DNA of 64,000 nt from Oxyruncus cristatus (GCA_013399855.1 VXAY01001311.1:568469-632468), one strand, 5' to 3'. Numbered from the stretch's first letter, positions 38,341 through 51,790 are shown. The notes: generated from the sequence alone by a model not told the origin. Numbers and translations: made by a program.

Positions 38341-40394
38341 TGATCCTGATCCATTTTTTTTCCTTTTTTGGGCTAATGCTCAAGTTCAAACAGTGGTTTG
38401 GAATATTTAGTTTTACTTTGTGTTATTGCAACTTTACATGAAGAAAGAACAGCATTGGAGAAATTACTCATGGGCAGACATGTCATTATCTTTTTTGAGC
38501 TTGTTTACTTCTCATCCTTTATCTTATGTTTTATGGAGATGGAATTCATTAATACACAGTTCCGGCCAGTGGGCTGTTAGGGTATGTAACTGGTCTGTGA
38601 GCTTTGCTGTATTTTTGGTCTGTTTTAAGAGAGTGTGTCGAAGATAAGAAGTAGTTCCTGACAACATTTAAGTAATAGATAAAATTGTGATGGCACCAGT
38701 AGCGTAGAATCAGACCCTAATGAAATAAAAACCTACTGTTTTCTGAGGAAGCCAGCAGAAGTATTTTAACTACACCTCACTGAAACACTTAGCTACACTT
38801 AATTGATTTTAACTAACTTTTTTATTCAATTATAATTTTTAAGACCAAGAACTTTAGCTGAGCGTCTAGTGTGACTTCCTGCTATGAAGGCTGTATTTAA
38901 TGTGATGTCAAAACAGTGTGTTCTGACTCTTTGTAATACAAGATACTGAATTACTGTGTGTTTTAGACAGTTTTGCTGTAGCAGCGACATACTGTAGGCT
39001 TATCTGAGGCAGCTTTTGGGGGGTTGTAAGGGACTACTTTTGTCTTCATACATCTTTAAGAAAATTGCCAGTTTCTATGAATGTGACATTTTGACAACAT
39101 CTCTCTTTTACTGAGGAGTGTCTTGTAAAAATCATCACCCAGGTAGGTCAGAAAGGATGTAACCTTTGTGTCTCCAGAAAGAAGGAAGTGATCAGTGTAA
39201 ATAAGATATACATAAAATATACATAATCACACCCTCTGCTGTTGTGGTATGTAGTTATAAGAAGGAAGTAACTGAATAACCTCTGGATGGCTTCAGTTTG
39301 TGTGATTAGCAGTTATGAAAATCATTCCCGAAGGGTATTCAGTTCGTTAGCATTGCAGAGGTCATTTTTATAGTTTGAATTGACATTCTGTGTATTTTAT
39401 AGTCTCTGGGAAGCAAATCCAGGTGTATGCACATGTGCACACACCACCACCGAGTGCAGTCCAATACAGTTCTCTTGATAAAGCTCCAGCAGCATCCTTC
39501 ACACTTCTTAATAGCTTGTCAGCTGCACTGCTGCACCTTCTGACTGAGCCAGCAAGTGACCATGGGGTTCTCATTTTGCAGCCACATGCTGTCTTTGGCA
39601 GGGTCCACCTTTACAGATCTCTCCAGTGTCACATGAGAAGGTTTCTGAGGTACAGGCAGTCTGAAATCAGGTAGTGCATCACTGCTGCACCTGTCTAAAC
39701 CTTACTGCTTTGTGCGTGATTGTCAGCTAAGACTCTTCTCCAGGGGGATTCTTAGGTAGTCGTCGTATAGATCAGAGAGGTCTTGCTCTGTTAGCTGCAT
39801 GTACAACACCCATTTGGTTTAGGGAACAGTCTCAGCAGAAGAAAGCCAAGACAAGGGATTTGGAAAAGGTGTGGAATTACAAAGCTTTGTCATATCTTTA
39901 TTCCTCTTGTCACCAAAGCCATCCCGGCCGCCTCATATTCTGACTCTCAGCAACGAGTCATGAAGGGGCAGCTGGGAAAAGAATTTCAACCTTGAGAATC
40001 AATTACTTGGCCTCACTTTTCTAGGTGCTAATTGATCCTCTGTTTCATAGGTTACTTCCAGCTGTGCTTCCTTTTACGAGTCCTGCCAGCCTGGAACATC
40101 CCAGGATCCTTAAGGTACAGGGCTGATTGCACGACAGTTACAGCTGAATGGTTTACCCAACTTAGAGTTCTGAAAATTGACTGTGTTGCACTTTACCAAG
40201 TTGCAACAACTGCTAACTTAGAGAGACATCTCAGAATACTGAGTAAATGTTTATAATAGGAGGACAAAATTCCTAGGAAGAAATCTTACGACCCGAGCAA
40301 AATTTGTAAAAAATCTGCAAAGCCCATCTTCCCATCAGGATGAACAGGGTATTTCTGAGGATGCTGGAACTGCAGCCAGAGAAAGGTTAGTGCA

Positions 40395-40625
40395 GTGGGC
40401 ACAAACTGAAACACAGGAGGGTCCCTCTGAACATCAGGAAATGCTTTTTATTGTGGGGGTGACTGAGCAAAATAACAGGCTGTCCAGGGTGGTTGGGGAG
40501 TCTCGTCCCTTAGAGATATTCAAATGCCACCTGAACATGGTCCAGGATACCTGACTCTCGGTGGCCCTGCTTGAATTGGGGGATTGGACCAGATGTCCTC
40601 TGGAGATCCCTACCAACCTCAACCA
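40395..40625 (+). mobile_element. CR1 LINE, 5'-truncated
   Basis: Typical CR1 3' region blocks in order: GAGGGTCCCTCTGAACATCA, GGAAATGCTTTTTATTGTGG, CAGGCTGTCCAGGGTGGTTG, GGAGTCTCGTCCCTTAGAGA, TTCAAATGCCACCTGAACAT, GGTGGCCCTGCTTGAATTGG, GGATTGGACCAGATGTCCTC and ATCCCTACCAACCTCAACC. + strand. Moderately diverged, no intact ORF. The terminal short repeats seem lost at the 3' end. Similarity may extend a little upstream of 40395. Confidence 0.92.
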
Positions 40626-41132
40626 AGGCAGAGGCAATTCTATCCCAAACTGTCTTCCTCTTGACAGAAGAAAACGAAGACTTATTGTAAGTAGGAAAAC
40701 TCTTCTGCTGATAAGAAATTTGTCAGACTTAAACCAAATGCTCAGTACAAAATACAAGACACATCATTTGACCTAGAATATATCCGAGAGTCCCCTTAGG
40801 ATGTTCATAGCAGGCCATAAGCTTAGTGGGGAAACACCTGAGGATTACAGTATCAATCCGAAGCTCTTTTGAAGAAACCTGTTAAGGCTACAGTATTTGG
40901 ATAGCATCATCTAAGTTACTAAGGTTTATTTTATTGCTGTTTATTTGACTTACCATTTTGCTTGTGCCACCTCTCAAGACTACTGATCTCACCAGTGGCG
41001 TCTGTGTGCTAATTTCTGAAAATATGAGATGTCAAGGCTAAAAATACTGAATAAAGTATGCCACGGGCACGGTATGCTCAAATCCCACTGTTCTTTTTAA
41101 CTATAGAATATCAGTAAAATGCTGGATAAGAT

Positions 41133-41179
41133 TTAAAAAAACAATAGCAAAAAAACCCAACCAAAAAAAAAAAAAAAGG
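41133..41179 (-). repeat. A/C-rich low-complexity tract
   Basis: A runs with AAAAAAACCCAACC, the complement of the T/G-rich tracts, ending in a run of 15 A. Simple sequence. Confidence 0.75.
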
Positions 41180-41799
41180 AAGTACTGGTCCGAAAATCAA
41201 ACTGTTACAGTGCAATTTTGCCACTGCCCAGTTGTTGCAAACTGTGTGACTGCACTGCTAGCCCATGTTTATCCTGCACTTTCAATGGGATTTAATTTTC
41301 AGTGCTTTAAATTGATAGGAAATATTACTGTGCACTGTTAAGTACCTTGTCACTTCACACTAAAAAATGTTGCGTTTCTGTGGTGAGTGAAGTTATTCCT
41401 CCATACCTTGGGAATAATATTAAGAAAGTTTGGTCATTTTAAGGATAACAATATTAGTGGTCAAAGATCCTCCTGATGTGCTGCTTCATGCTTTTCCTCC
41501 ACTTGTCCAAACTAAAAGGGTCTTTAATGCTGAATTGGAGTTCTCTTACACATCCATCCTGGCCTGTGCTTCACCTGTTGGTCTGGAGTTTGTCAGCACA
41601 TGAATAGTAATGGATTGGAACAACAAGCGGCTGGAGCACTGAGCTACTATTCAGAACTTCCGAAGAGAATGGAAATCTGAATGCATATAGCTTTTTAAAA
41701 AGTCAAATAGGACTCTAATTATACTGAGCTAAAGAATGCCCATAAAAAAAAAAAAAACCCACATAGTGGTTTTAGAGAAATTTTAATTTCCAGTGTACC

Positions 41800-42070
41800 T
41801 TTGTGCATCAAGCTCAGGATAAGTTATTGTGAGGATACAATGCACAGTGTTGTGAACACCAGTGCCGTTACTGTGCCAGCTCTAATAATGAGAATTTCAT
41901 TGTTTGGGGAGAGCAGTCTCCTACACTCTAGACAAAAGTGTAATTACTTTTGAACGATGTGGAATGTGCTCAGTTTAATAGCACGGAGAATAGATTCACA
42001 AAGATTCAGATAAAGCTAGCTTGGAAGCCATATGTGCAGTGTGGCAGTATGAAATTGTTAGCAGGCACCA
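41800..42070. promoter_or_regulatory. Candidate intronic regulatory element
   Basis: Repeat-free block with ACAATGCACAGTGTTGTGAA near 41838 (SOX-type ACAATG, and TTGTG on the other strand), AATAATGAGAATTTCATTG near 41884 and a GATA-like core in AGATTCAGATAAAGC near 42002. It ends against a CA microsatellite. Inference from motif texture. Confidence 0.22.
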
Positions 42071-42077
42071 TAATTAC

Positions 42078-42105
42078 AACACACACACGCACTCACACAC
42101 ACACA
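42078..42105. repeat. CA microsatellite with interruptions
   Basis: AACACACACACGCACTCACA then CACACACA, about 28 bases, broken by GC and TC steps. Potentially length-variable. Confidence 0.85.
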
Positions 42106-43016
42106 ATTTCACAGTTTAAACTATAAACTGTTGTTTTTGTAAGAGTTAGACAGGCTTATCTGAACAAGACTAGTTCAATTAAAACAAAGCAGAAACAGTG
42201 GTAAGTTTGCATTTATCTGATGTTCTTTCCTTCCTCTCTTAATGGTAAATTGATATTTATAAAATGATGAAGTGGCATTGTTACAAACATTCATTATAAA
42301 TGTCATCACAAAAGTAGCACTTGAAAGCAGCTTCCATAGATCTAATTTCAGGCTTGTATCAGAGTTTGACCATTTCAGAGAATCACTCTGTGGGCTATTA
42401 GGAAAGGGAACAAATAAAAAACAATCAATCAGGACCCATCAAACAGATGTACAAGTTCCCTACTTTACTGTTTAGTCCAGAGCCTAGAAAACTTTCTTCA
42501 GTCCTTGAGAACCTGTTGTGGTGGAGCCAGAAAAAGGTTTGATAACTCACATATCTGCCTGAGAAGTATCTTCTATTTAAGTTGTGATAACCTGCCTGTC
42601 CTCCTTGTCACAATCTGTATTCTCACAGCTCTCAGTCCTGTCCCATCTGTGTAAGTCATTCTTATAGTACTTAGCAATTATTTGCAAACTGCTTGATGTA
42701 CAGGTCCTGTATAGGGCACATAAACAAAGGTGTTTTCATTCTTCAGATGAGGCAGTGATCAAAACCACAGTGCAATTCAGGAGCAGGGTGCTAGTTTATG
42801 GAAGTTCCCTTGCTTTATTTGACCACTCTCTTAATACAGCGAGCTTTGATGACTTTTGGCCATGGAGAACGAGAGTGGATGTATCATTCCAGCTGAAGTC
42901 AATAGGCAGAAAGACTGGATGAAGTTTAAGGTGACCTGTTGGCACTATGATCAGACTCTGAAAGGTCCAAAGGTTGGTTAGGAGACAATAAATAAGTAAT
43001 GAAGTGAGAAAACGTT

Positions 43017-43059
43017 GGTTTGGGTTTGGGTTTTTTTTTTGTTTTGTTTTGTTCTTTTA
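43017..43059 (+). repeat. T/G-rich low-complexity tract
   Basis: GGTTTGGGTTTGGGTTTTTT followed by GTTTTGTTTTGTTC. Similar to the other T/G tracts in the window. Confidence 0.75.
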
Positions 43060-46000
43060 TTTTCCCAAGCAGGAGGGTTGCAAACACATTTAAACCAATG
43101 AATTAACAAATCAAGTCCAGACTTATAAGATATAAATTGCCTGGAATACAGGGTGCAGATGACTAGTTTTTAAAGGCCATGAAGAGAAGTGGAAACAGCA
43201 GTTGTTTGTTTTTGCTGAAGATCATCTTACTGTGAAGCAGTCACGTTTTTAATGGATTCATTTGAATGCAGTTAAGCAGAAAATAATCAACAGAAAAGTA
43301 AACACCTTTGTTTTATGGAAGTGCTGGGAACTGTATGTATCCATTGTTTGCAAGTGATTATGTGCCTAGGAATCAATTCGTTGACTTCATACTGGAAAAT
43401 ATCTTCATTTAAGCTTCTTGCATAAATACTAGTAAAATATAATTCAAGTGAATAACAGAAAAATTCCACAGAAAAAAAGAGACAGGTAGAGCAATAAGGC
43501 CCGCAGTCGGTAGGAATATTCGAACCAGATGGTCTTTCTTATGATGAAGAAAAAAGGACTATTAAATGTTCTATCAAAAAACTATGTAAGCCATAAAACC
43601 AGAAAACTTGGTCATCTTTCTAAGCAAAGTAATCTGCCATAGGACTTCCACAGTGGATAAAGGGGTGTCATTACAAATGAAACCGGGAAGTAAGTAGCCT
43701 TCAGTAAGTCGCTCAGTTTGGGCTTACACACAATTTTTGAGGTAATTTCACTGGAGACTGTACATTTTTACTGAAAAAAAAGTGCATTGGCATGAACTCT
43801 GCCAGGTCAGCCTAGTGCTACGAGCAGGTTTTGTGGCTTGGGAGTGCAGCAGTGTGTCCACAGCAGGACATTGCAGCCAGAACCCAGGAGATCAGGACAA
43901 GGGTGTCTGCCAGAGGGAGGCAGGAGATACCACAGATCTGAAACAAAATTTTGAAGCTACATATTTGAGGAGTGTTGATGAAGACTAGGGTGTGGAGAAA
44001 GCCCCTTTAGGACTGCAAGAGCAGCTTACAGCAGTGATGTAAGGAGCCTACATTTAAGTGTTCCTACTTCTTGATACAGCATTTGCTTTTGACAGTCAGT
44101 CCCTAGGTGTGACACGACATAGGTCAGATCTATGGTATCTCCATTCTGTCGAATCTCAAACAGTAGCTGTAGACTTTATATGGTTTTTGCAGTTGAGATC
44201 CATTACCTTTAGCACTCTGCCCAAATTTATTCTGAAATGCTGCCCTTTTCTTTGGTGACAGAGAATCTTTATGGTATTGTAGTAAGACAGAAACTCTGTC
44301 CTGGAATGAGAAGGCCACAAAAATGTAGTTTAAGTTTTCATGCTTTTCCTTTCAAACAGTGATTTTATCTCCTTGGGCCACTGTTGAGAAGATTTGGCCT
44401 AGGGCTGTCAGTGTAACTATCATCAGAATAGAGAGCAGCATACCAGGCTTTCGTACTCTTATGTGACACGTGCCTTAAGGCATGGCTTGTGGGAGTCAAA
44501 GTTGATTGTGTGTTGCTTCTTATGTAGCACAGACTTCTACTTTTGCACACCATCTTGGCTCATTTTTGTTTCAGTAGCTGCTCGTTCATTTTAGAACTTC
44601 CAGAACGGTTTCCCCATGTGCTTTCTCCTTGCTCCACACCCTTTCCATATCCACATTGCCTTCTCTGAGCAGCTGGTGTGGCTTTCTCCTTTTTTTTCAC
44701 TGCAGGTGAGAGTTTTTCTCTATTTCCAGCCTCATAGGAACCAATATTACTCTGTCACTTTCTTTCTGCTTGCAGTTGTCATCTGAAAACCTTTTTCTGC
44801 CTTGCCCATTTTCTTCCTCTGCTTGTAGTCATATTTAACTTACTCATTTTTGTTATTTAATCCATTCTAAAACCTTTTAGTAAATGGCTCATGTGAAGAC
44901 ATTGCACGGTAAAAATAAGTATTGGGCTATTTGTTTGGACAGAATGTCAGTAAACTAGGGGCTGGTTGTTTTTTGATATGCAGCTCTACTTTCAGTAGAG
45001 ATATACCAAAACTGAAATGCATTGTGAAGTATTGGTCATGGTTTCTTGAATTCCAGGGTTGCAAGGAATCTCCATGGTTATCAGCTCTGGCTCCTAGAAG
45101 TGCCAGGACCTTTTGCTACTCTCAGTACTCACAGTCATGTTTTACAGCTTCGTCTCCCAGTGTCAGGTGTTTGTGTCCATGGTTAGGATGTTACCCACTA
45201 CAGTGGCAATTTGAAGCATTTCTTAATTTTCTGCCCTTTAAATGGATGAATGAAATGCTCTGTCATGGTTTTTGTGTTGTCTCTTTAAGTAGGTTTTCTT
45301 AGGTCATATAAAATTCAGTTGGATTAGGCTGTGCCAAGGCCAGCTTTCTTTGTCCTTAATTTTTCTTGCCACTGCTAATGCTTTTGCAGATTCACCAAAA
45401 GTAATGATGGTTGGAGTAGTAATGAAAACGTGGCTTCAGGCCTTTGCTAGCATTTAAAGTGTCATGTCATCCAGTCATGTTTTTTTCCTTTCATGTAGTT
45501 AACTGCTTCCTCTTGTCTTGAGTATATCAGTGAAATATCACCACCTTCTCCACTGCAGTGAAAGGGGTTATTAATTTTCTCTAGAGAGATTCATGGCTGG
45601 AGAGGGACCTGTGGCAAAACGGATTTCAATATGTGTTTGTTTAAGAATGGGAATCTGCCAAGGTGTGTCAACTCCTAAGACATATTCAGAGACCCCTACA
45701 AGAGGACATTGATGTGCTGCAATGTTTCTGAACCAGCCAGTGTTCCAAAGTGTTTAAAGACAATGAAACGGGGGAAACAAACTTTCTTAAAAGAGTCCTT
45801 TATGTCTGGGGTAGCAGGCTTGTCTGAATAGTTTGGCCAGCCTCGTTTCCAGATTCCCTTTAACACTCTTAAGTTCTTTGTTTCTTTTTCCGGTTTAGGT
45901 GCAGTTGTGTGACCAGATAAGGTATTTTTGTTGAAGTAGAATCCCATGAATTTAGCATCACTAGATAAACTAATGGAAGTAACTGAGTGGAGTTCTGCCC

Positions 46001-46227
46001 AGTTTAACTAAGGATAGCTTTTGCCAGAGCAGTGTAAACAAGGCTGTCATTATACATGGAAATAGTCTGCTTCAGCATCCTTTTTTTTTTTTCGCTTTGA
46101 AAACTGAATCCACCCCAAGGAAAAAAAAAAAGAGCTATAAAGATTAACTTTTTGTAGTTTGTACAGGCAGCAGGCAAATTATATAGATTGTCTGAAACAC
46201 AGACCAATAAAATCTAAGATCAGACTG

Positions 46228-46325
46228 TTATTATCTTTATTTATATTGTACCCAGAGCATGATTTATTTTTATAGAGACAGAAAAAAGAAACATTCCTGC
46301 CCCAGAATGCTTAGCTTATGACCTT
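46228..46325 (+). repeat. Ancient amniote interspersed repeat fragment
   Basis: TATTTATATTGTACCCAGAG, AGAGACAGAAAAAAGAAACA, TTCCTGCCCCAGAATGCTTA and GCTTATGACC follow the order of an old repeat I know from reptiles and birds: a TATTTGTATTA block, AGAGACAGTCCCTGCCC, and AAGAGCTTACA. Likely the same family as 8365-8450. Name uncertain. Confidence 0.45.
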
Positions 46326-49300
46326 GTTCCTGCAAAATAATCTGGTTGATTGGAACCTAATGCTGATGGTAGCAAGAGGGAGGGAAGGAGAGGTCACTGA
46401 CTATAACTCCTTCTGCACATAGCTTTTTGCAGGATTGGAGTTTGATGACAGAAAATAAGAAATATAGCAAAAAGGTAAAATCCTTCTGACATTTCAAATC
46501 TGAATTACTGCAGTAGATTGTGTGTGTATCTCTACACTAAGTCGTGTCAGAAGTGGAAGCTTGCATTGCTTATTAATATTGCTAGCCAGAAATAATACAA
46601 AATACCTGGGCTTCACACTCTCTTCTGTGCTGATTTTCAGATTGAATTTAAAGTGTATTTCATCTCTGTAGCTGTAAGTGAAACTTTCCTCTTTCCTGTT
46701 CTTTTCATTTTAAACTGCTGCAGTCGTAATCAGTGGAGTTGCTCAGGTTTGGATCCGTCTGTGTTTAAAGGCACAGCATTTGCTGAGGATCTGTGGATTT
46801 CCAGAAAGTAACCATACACAAATACAGAGCTTACTGGATTTAGGACTCTGTTAGGAGCGAGTGAGTTTTTTGCATAATTTTCAGTTAAATTTACCGGGAG
46901 GTTTTTTTGGTGTATGACAGCAGTCTCGGTAGTAAATTTCTGGGGATTATAAGAGTCTTGGTGCAGTAGAAGGACATTTTGGCTTTCTCTCATAGAGAAA
47001 GGAAGTTATTTCTTCTCCTAGAAGGAAGTGGTCACTAACACATAATGCAGTGTCGTGTCAATCATAATGTCATTTTTGGGGTGAAGATTCAGGAGCGAAG
47101 TCTGATCAGACTAAATGTATACGAAGTGTATGTGCAGAGGTAAGCTAGTAAATTTAGATTTAACTTCATGGTTAATGGAAGTAAATAGGGAATAGTGGAG
47201 CATGATCCTTTTTGTCCTAACATACCTTCTAAGTAGGTCAGGGAACTCACACCCTAGAAGTGCCTGTTTTTCTTCATAGGTTACAGCTGGAGCTTAGGGT
47301 GTTAAGCTCAGCTGTTGATCCCAATAGTTTATAAAGCTGTAGTTAGATAACTTCAACTAAAAAAGCCTTGAGTGAGAGGTAATTGCCTGGCCAGAGCATT
47401 TCCTTGTTAAATAAGAGTTTGCTATGTAGTGCTTAGCTCTGTTTGGAATATAAAGCATTCTGCATCTCAGAGCTCAAACCACTCAACTCACTTGAGTTTG
47501 TGTCCTGCATCTGACTGATGATAGAGTGTGAGTCCATGGTATATTCTTTATTTTTATAAATATAAAATCTGAAAATACCCTTCTTTCCCCCCTGCACCCC
47601 CCAAATTCTTAAATGTATATTGGTAGTGCTCGCAGAGTGTGAGGGAAAGCAAATTGATCATTCACAATAATTACATGTATAAGACTCGTTTAAGTTATCT
47701 TTAAACCAATTCGGTAAGTTCTGTAGGAAAACTATTTTCGAAATTTTATATATCTGCAAGCAGAATTGAAAATAGGGTGATTCAGTTCTGCAGAGAATAC
47801 ATCTGTGGCAGATGATGTACTTTTCCTGTTTGCTTGTGGCCAGTGTAAACTTAGCTTTTGGGCAGTGACCATAGCTTCAGTTTTGAAGCTGTCAACATGA
47901 CTATTGGGTAATATATTGACACAGGGCCACAGTAAATTCCCGAGTTTTCCATGTGAATAAACTAATTTGACTGAAATACTTACTTTTATATTTAGGACCT
48001 GTATCTTTATATTTCTCTGTAAAATATCACAAAGAGTTGTTGGACTTGTAATTCCTAAATATTAACCAAAATGGCAAGTTTTCAGTTTACTGGGTGAAAT
48101 GAGACTGTGTGTCCAGCTTCCCAGTTGTTGATTTATGACTGGAAATTCACTTCTGCTGTCTGTGGCTGTGCTAGTACAATGGAAACTATACTTGTCCCTC
48201 ATCCATGATGGTCTGTGATCTATTAGTCCAAACTCGTGGAGATTCTTGAATGCAGTACGGGGAGGCTGAAGTTCAGTTCACCAAATTTTAGGCACAAAAG
48301 AAAGGTGTTTGGGCTGTCTTCACAGTTTGTGGAAAAAGATAACCACTGTGCTAGAGCAGCCTTTCCAATCTCAAAATAAGCATCTAAGACAAGAAAGATG
48401 AATTACCCTCTGAAAGTGCTGGTCTGTTGACTATAGAGGGAGCCTTGATGACTAGTTTAGACTAGATGTCTAATTTGGGGCTAAAATTAGGTGAGAGTAA
48501 TCCCATTCACGGTACATGGAGTTAAAGAAATAACACACATTCCTGTACAAATATTCTCTCATATATTTGTAGAAGTAACCATGTTCAAGTTCATCCCCTG
48601 TTGGGAAGTGGGGCAGGGGGAAGGAGTGTGTGAACATTCTAGCAGGCTTGTTTTTTAACCAGTACTGATGGTATTTGGTGGGGTTTTAAGAATTGGATAT
48701 TCCCTAAAAGCAAATATTCTGCTGTAAGTCTATCAGCAGTGTTAAGTTCAAGTAATAAATAATGTGTTGGTTAGCAACATGGACTGGAGAACTGAAGTAA
48801 TGCAAAACACCTTTAAAAGGCTATTTTGAGAAGATTCTCTTGATACTGAAAAATGGCATTGAATCTGAGGGGTTTCCCCATTTAAAATGTAGGGAATCCT
48901 CAAATGTTACTAGAAACTTAAGTGCTTAATCAAGTATCCGTTTGTCTTGCTATCAGCTGCAATGAACATCAAATTTTATTATTAAATTTAATTAATTATG
49001 GCGAATGTATGTGTAACCTGTTGTGTCTGAAAGATTTCATTAAGTCGTGCTTGGTCATTTGTGCAAGTCGAAGGGCTTAGTAGATAGACCTAGCAACATA
49101 TTAGTTAAGGAACTGTAGTTGAATTCCAGTCTTATTCCGTAGAAACCTGTCTGCTGTGTGTGTTTTAATTCTACTTATGTCCTCCTCTATGTTTAATCCA
49201 GAAAGTGGGTATATACATGTGCACAGTTTCACGTTTTGGCACTGTATTTGGTGTATTGTGTGCTGTGACTTGTATCATGCCTGCAGGCCATAGGAAAACG

Positions 49301-49710
49301 ACACAAATTAAATGTGAAATAGAGAGGAGGCATAATTTAAAACTTGCATGTTCTAGAGATGCAGTATGGCATATGAGAGTTGCAACATATTGCAAAAAAT
49401 TCACCCTATTTCCCCAACAAGAAGACCATGTTTTCAGCTGTGCAGGCTGCTGGAGACACAGGCAGCTTTCTTCGCTGTTCGCTCGAAATAGCTGTCACTG
49501 CATTTTGTTTGAGGCAGTACCATGACCACCACCACACATGCTCTGTCTTCTTTTCGTTCCTGTCTAACTGCACAGGTCAGTGTTCTGCTCTGCCCTCTTC
49601 TGTGATTCTGTAATTATATTTATTTTACATAGACATGCGAGTTCCCTTTTCCCTTTTACATATGTTGTTTTGCTTCATGCTGAGAAAACTCCCCAGCCTG
49701 ACAGGGCGCC

Positions 49711-49744
49711 TTTTTTTTTTTTCCTTTTTCTTTTTTTTTTTTTT
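49711..49744 (+). repeat. T-rich pyrimidine tract
   Basis: Two T runs of 12 to 14 separated by CCTTTTTC, 34 bases in all. No exon recognised after it. Confidence 0.8.
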
Positions 49745-50003
49745 AAGCACTCCAAATTCTATCCAGCTTTAAACTCTTATGTTTATAACCCCGAATATCT
49801 CTAAAATGTCTTTACCTAAAACACTTTATGGTTTTATTACCAGGTTTATGCCAGTAATAATATTCACATCAGCTTTCTTAGGGATAATCTTTAAGCAGAA
49901 CCTAGCAAGAAAGGCTTTGAAAACTATCATTCCCAAGAACGCAAATCTCGGAACATGAAACATCGGTTTAATCGCCCTCTCTGACAACTTAACACGACAG
50001 ATT

Positions 50004-50568
50004 NNNNNNNNNNNNNNNNNNNNNNNNNNNNNNNNNNNNNNNNNNNNNNNNNNNNNNNNNNNNNNNNNNNNNNNNNNNNNNNNNNNNNNNNNNNNNNNNN
50101 NNNNNNNNNNNNNNNNNNNNNNNNNNNNNNNNNNNNNNNNNNNNNNNNNNNNNNNNNNNNNNNNNNNNNNNNNNNNNNNNNNNNNNNNNNNNNNNNNNNN
50201 NNNNNNNNNNNNNNNNNNNNNNNNNNNNNNNNNNNNNNNNNNNNNNNNNNNNNNNNNNNNNNNNNNNNNNNNNNNNNNNNNNNNNNNNNNNNNNNNNNNN
50301 NNNNNNNNNNNNNNNNNNNNNNNNNNNNNNNNNNNNNNNNNNNNNNNNNNNNNNNNNNNNNNNNNNNNNNNNNNNNNNNNNNNNNNNNNNNNNNNNNNNN
50401 NNNNNNNNNNNNNNNNNNNNNNNNNNNNNNNNNNNNNNNNNNNNNNNNNNNNNNNNNNNNNNNNNNNNNNNNNNNNNNNNNNNNNNNNNNNNNNNNNNNN
50501 NNNNNNNNNNNNNNNNNNNNNNNNNNNNNNNNNNNNNNNNNNNNNNNNNNNNNNNNNNNNNNNNNNNN
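50004..50568. other. Assembly gap (about 565 N)
   Basis: Unsequenced bases. The downstream edge is a pure pyrimidine simple repeat, a sequence type that commonly stops assembly. Any open frame spanning the N run is an artefact. Nothing can be said about its content. Confidence 0.99.
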
Positions 50569-50631
50569 TCCCTCTCTCTCTCCCCCTCCCTTCCTCCCTC
50601 CCTCCCTCTATCTTGTCTTTTTTTTCCTGTA
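50569..50631 (+). repeat. Pyrimidine-rich simple repeat at gap edge
   Basis: CT dinucleotides then CCCTCCCTTCCTCCCTCCCTC-type blocks and a T run, truncated by the gap. A purine-rich counterpart (AAAGAAAGAAAGAAGGGGGG) lies 40 bases further at 50671-50705, so the two could pair as an imperfect inverted structure. Confidence 0.85.
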
Positions 50632-51249
50632 GGGCCCTGAGGCATTTTTGGGTTAGGTTGTAACATTAAAGACAAAAAGAAAGAAAGAAGGGGGGAAGGG
50701 AGAGGCTTTTAACATCAAGGTGACAACAGCTATGTGTTAATTGGGCCTTTGTTGTTTGATTAATAGCCACTTTGGTGTAGAATATTAAGACAGTTGTTTG
50801 GACAACTTTCTAAAAATGACATGTCCTTTCAGTAAACTGGGATTAAGCGATGTTCTCTGGTCTGCACATTTTAACTCCTTATTGTTATTGCATTTCGTCC
50901 GAAGCTTCCTGTTCTTCAGGAGTGAGCATGCCATCCAGGTCTGGCATCCTCCTCAGCTGGCATGGATTGCCGTAGTTCTCTCCAGTGGCACTCCAGTGAG
51001 CTGCTCTCATTGGTGCTGCTATTACTGAGGGTCAAGGTGATGAAGATACCTTTGCAATGCAGTTGGGCTCTTGTGTTGGGCTGTATCGGCAGATTAAATT
51101 GGTTTCACTGGTAGTGTGATACAGAAGAACAGGAAAATTAAATCTTATCTTCCTGTCTTTTTCAGAAAACTGAGGTGATGAAGAAGAGAATACATCTATT
51201 CCTTAGACCAGGTTTTCTGTTCTCGACTTTACTATGCAGTGATTCACTG

Positions 51250-51322
51250 AGGGTCCAATCCAAAGCTCTTTGAAGTCAAGTTAAAGACTGCTTTGTCTTT
51301 AATAGGCTTTGGATCAAGGCCC
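51250..51322. repeat. Dyad-symmetric ancient repeat
   Basis: Left arm GGGTCCAATCCAAAGC pairs with right arm GCTTTGGATCAAGGCCC (reverse complement GGGCCTTGATCCAAAGC), one-base offset aside. TTGAAGTCAAG lies in the centre. This fits an old reptile/bird repeat with TGAAGTCAATGG cores. 15055-15128 is a more decayed relative. Termini and dyad resemble a small palindromic non-autonomous DNA element, but the class is not certain. Confidence 0.5.
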
Positions 51323-51715
51323 ACATGACCTTAGGCAAATTATTGCAAATCAGTGTTATGAAGGGCTTGGAAATTTGCAAGCATACATGTCCAAAGTACT
51401 GATTTTTGCTGTACTGTCTGTCAGCAGTTGGGAAGCCAGGTGAGGCCAGGTTGGCCAGCCCAGCTTCGGAGGTACCCATATGTGCTGAAAATGGCAACAT
51501 TATGCCTGCATGCTTGGATAAAGGAGGCTTTCCCTATCTCCTCCTCTGATGAATGATTTAGTGTTTAACAGGTCGTTTTCCTGTGTTGTTGGGGTTGCCA
51601 TTTGACAAGAGAAAATGCTTTTACTTCAGAAACTCAGCACTGACTCTGGGATGCCATAGGACTTTGACTACTTCACTCATATGAAGAAGGTTATCGAAAT
51701 TTAATGATATCAGAT

Positions 51716-51790
51716 CAAAGAGGACTTGAAGATCATCTAGCTCAGATTTTTCCTTGCTGTAGACAATTATTCCTTACTGTGAGTTTCTTG
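51716..51790 (-). repeat. Possible CR1 fragment
   Basis: GAGGACTTGAAGATCATCTA followed by GCTCAG resembles the antisense CR1 3' region (GACCTTGAAGATCATCTAG). The similarity then fades. Short and diverged. Confidence 0.3.

Noticed and set aside
45560..45620. Possible CR1-like fragment around ATTCATGGCTGGAGAGGGAC
   Set aside because: Only one short block resembles CR1 and the flanks do not continue the order.
49989..50675. A 228-codon frame across the N run
   Set aside because: Most of it is undetermined sequence; an artefact of the gap.
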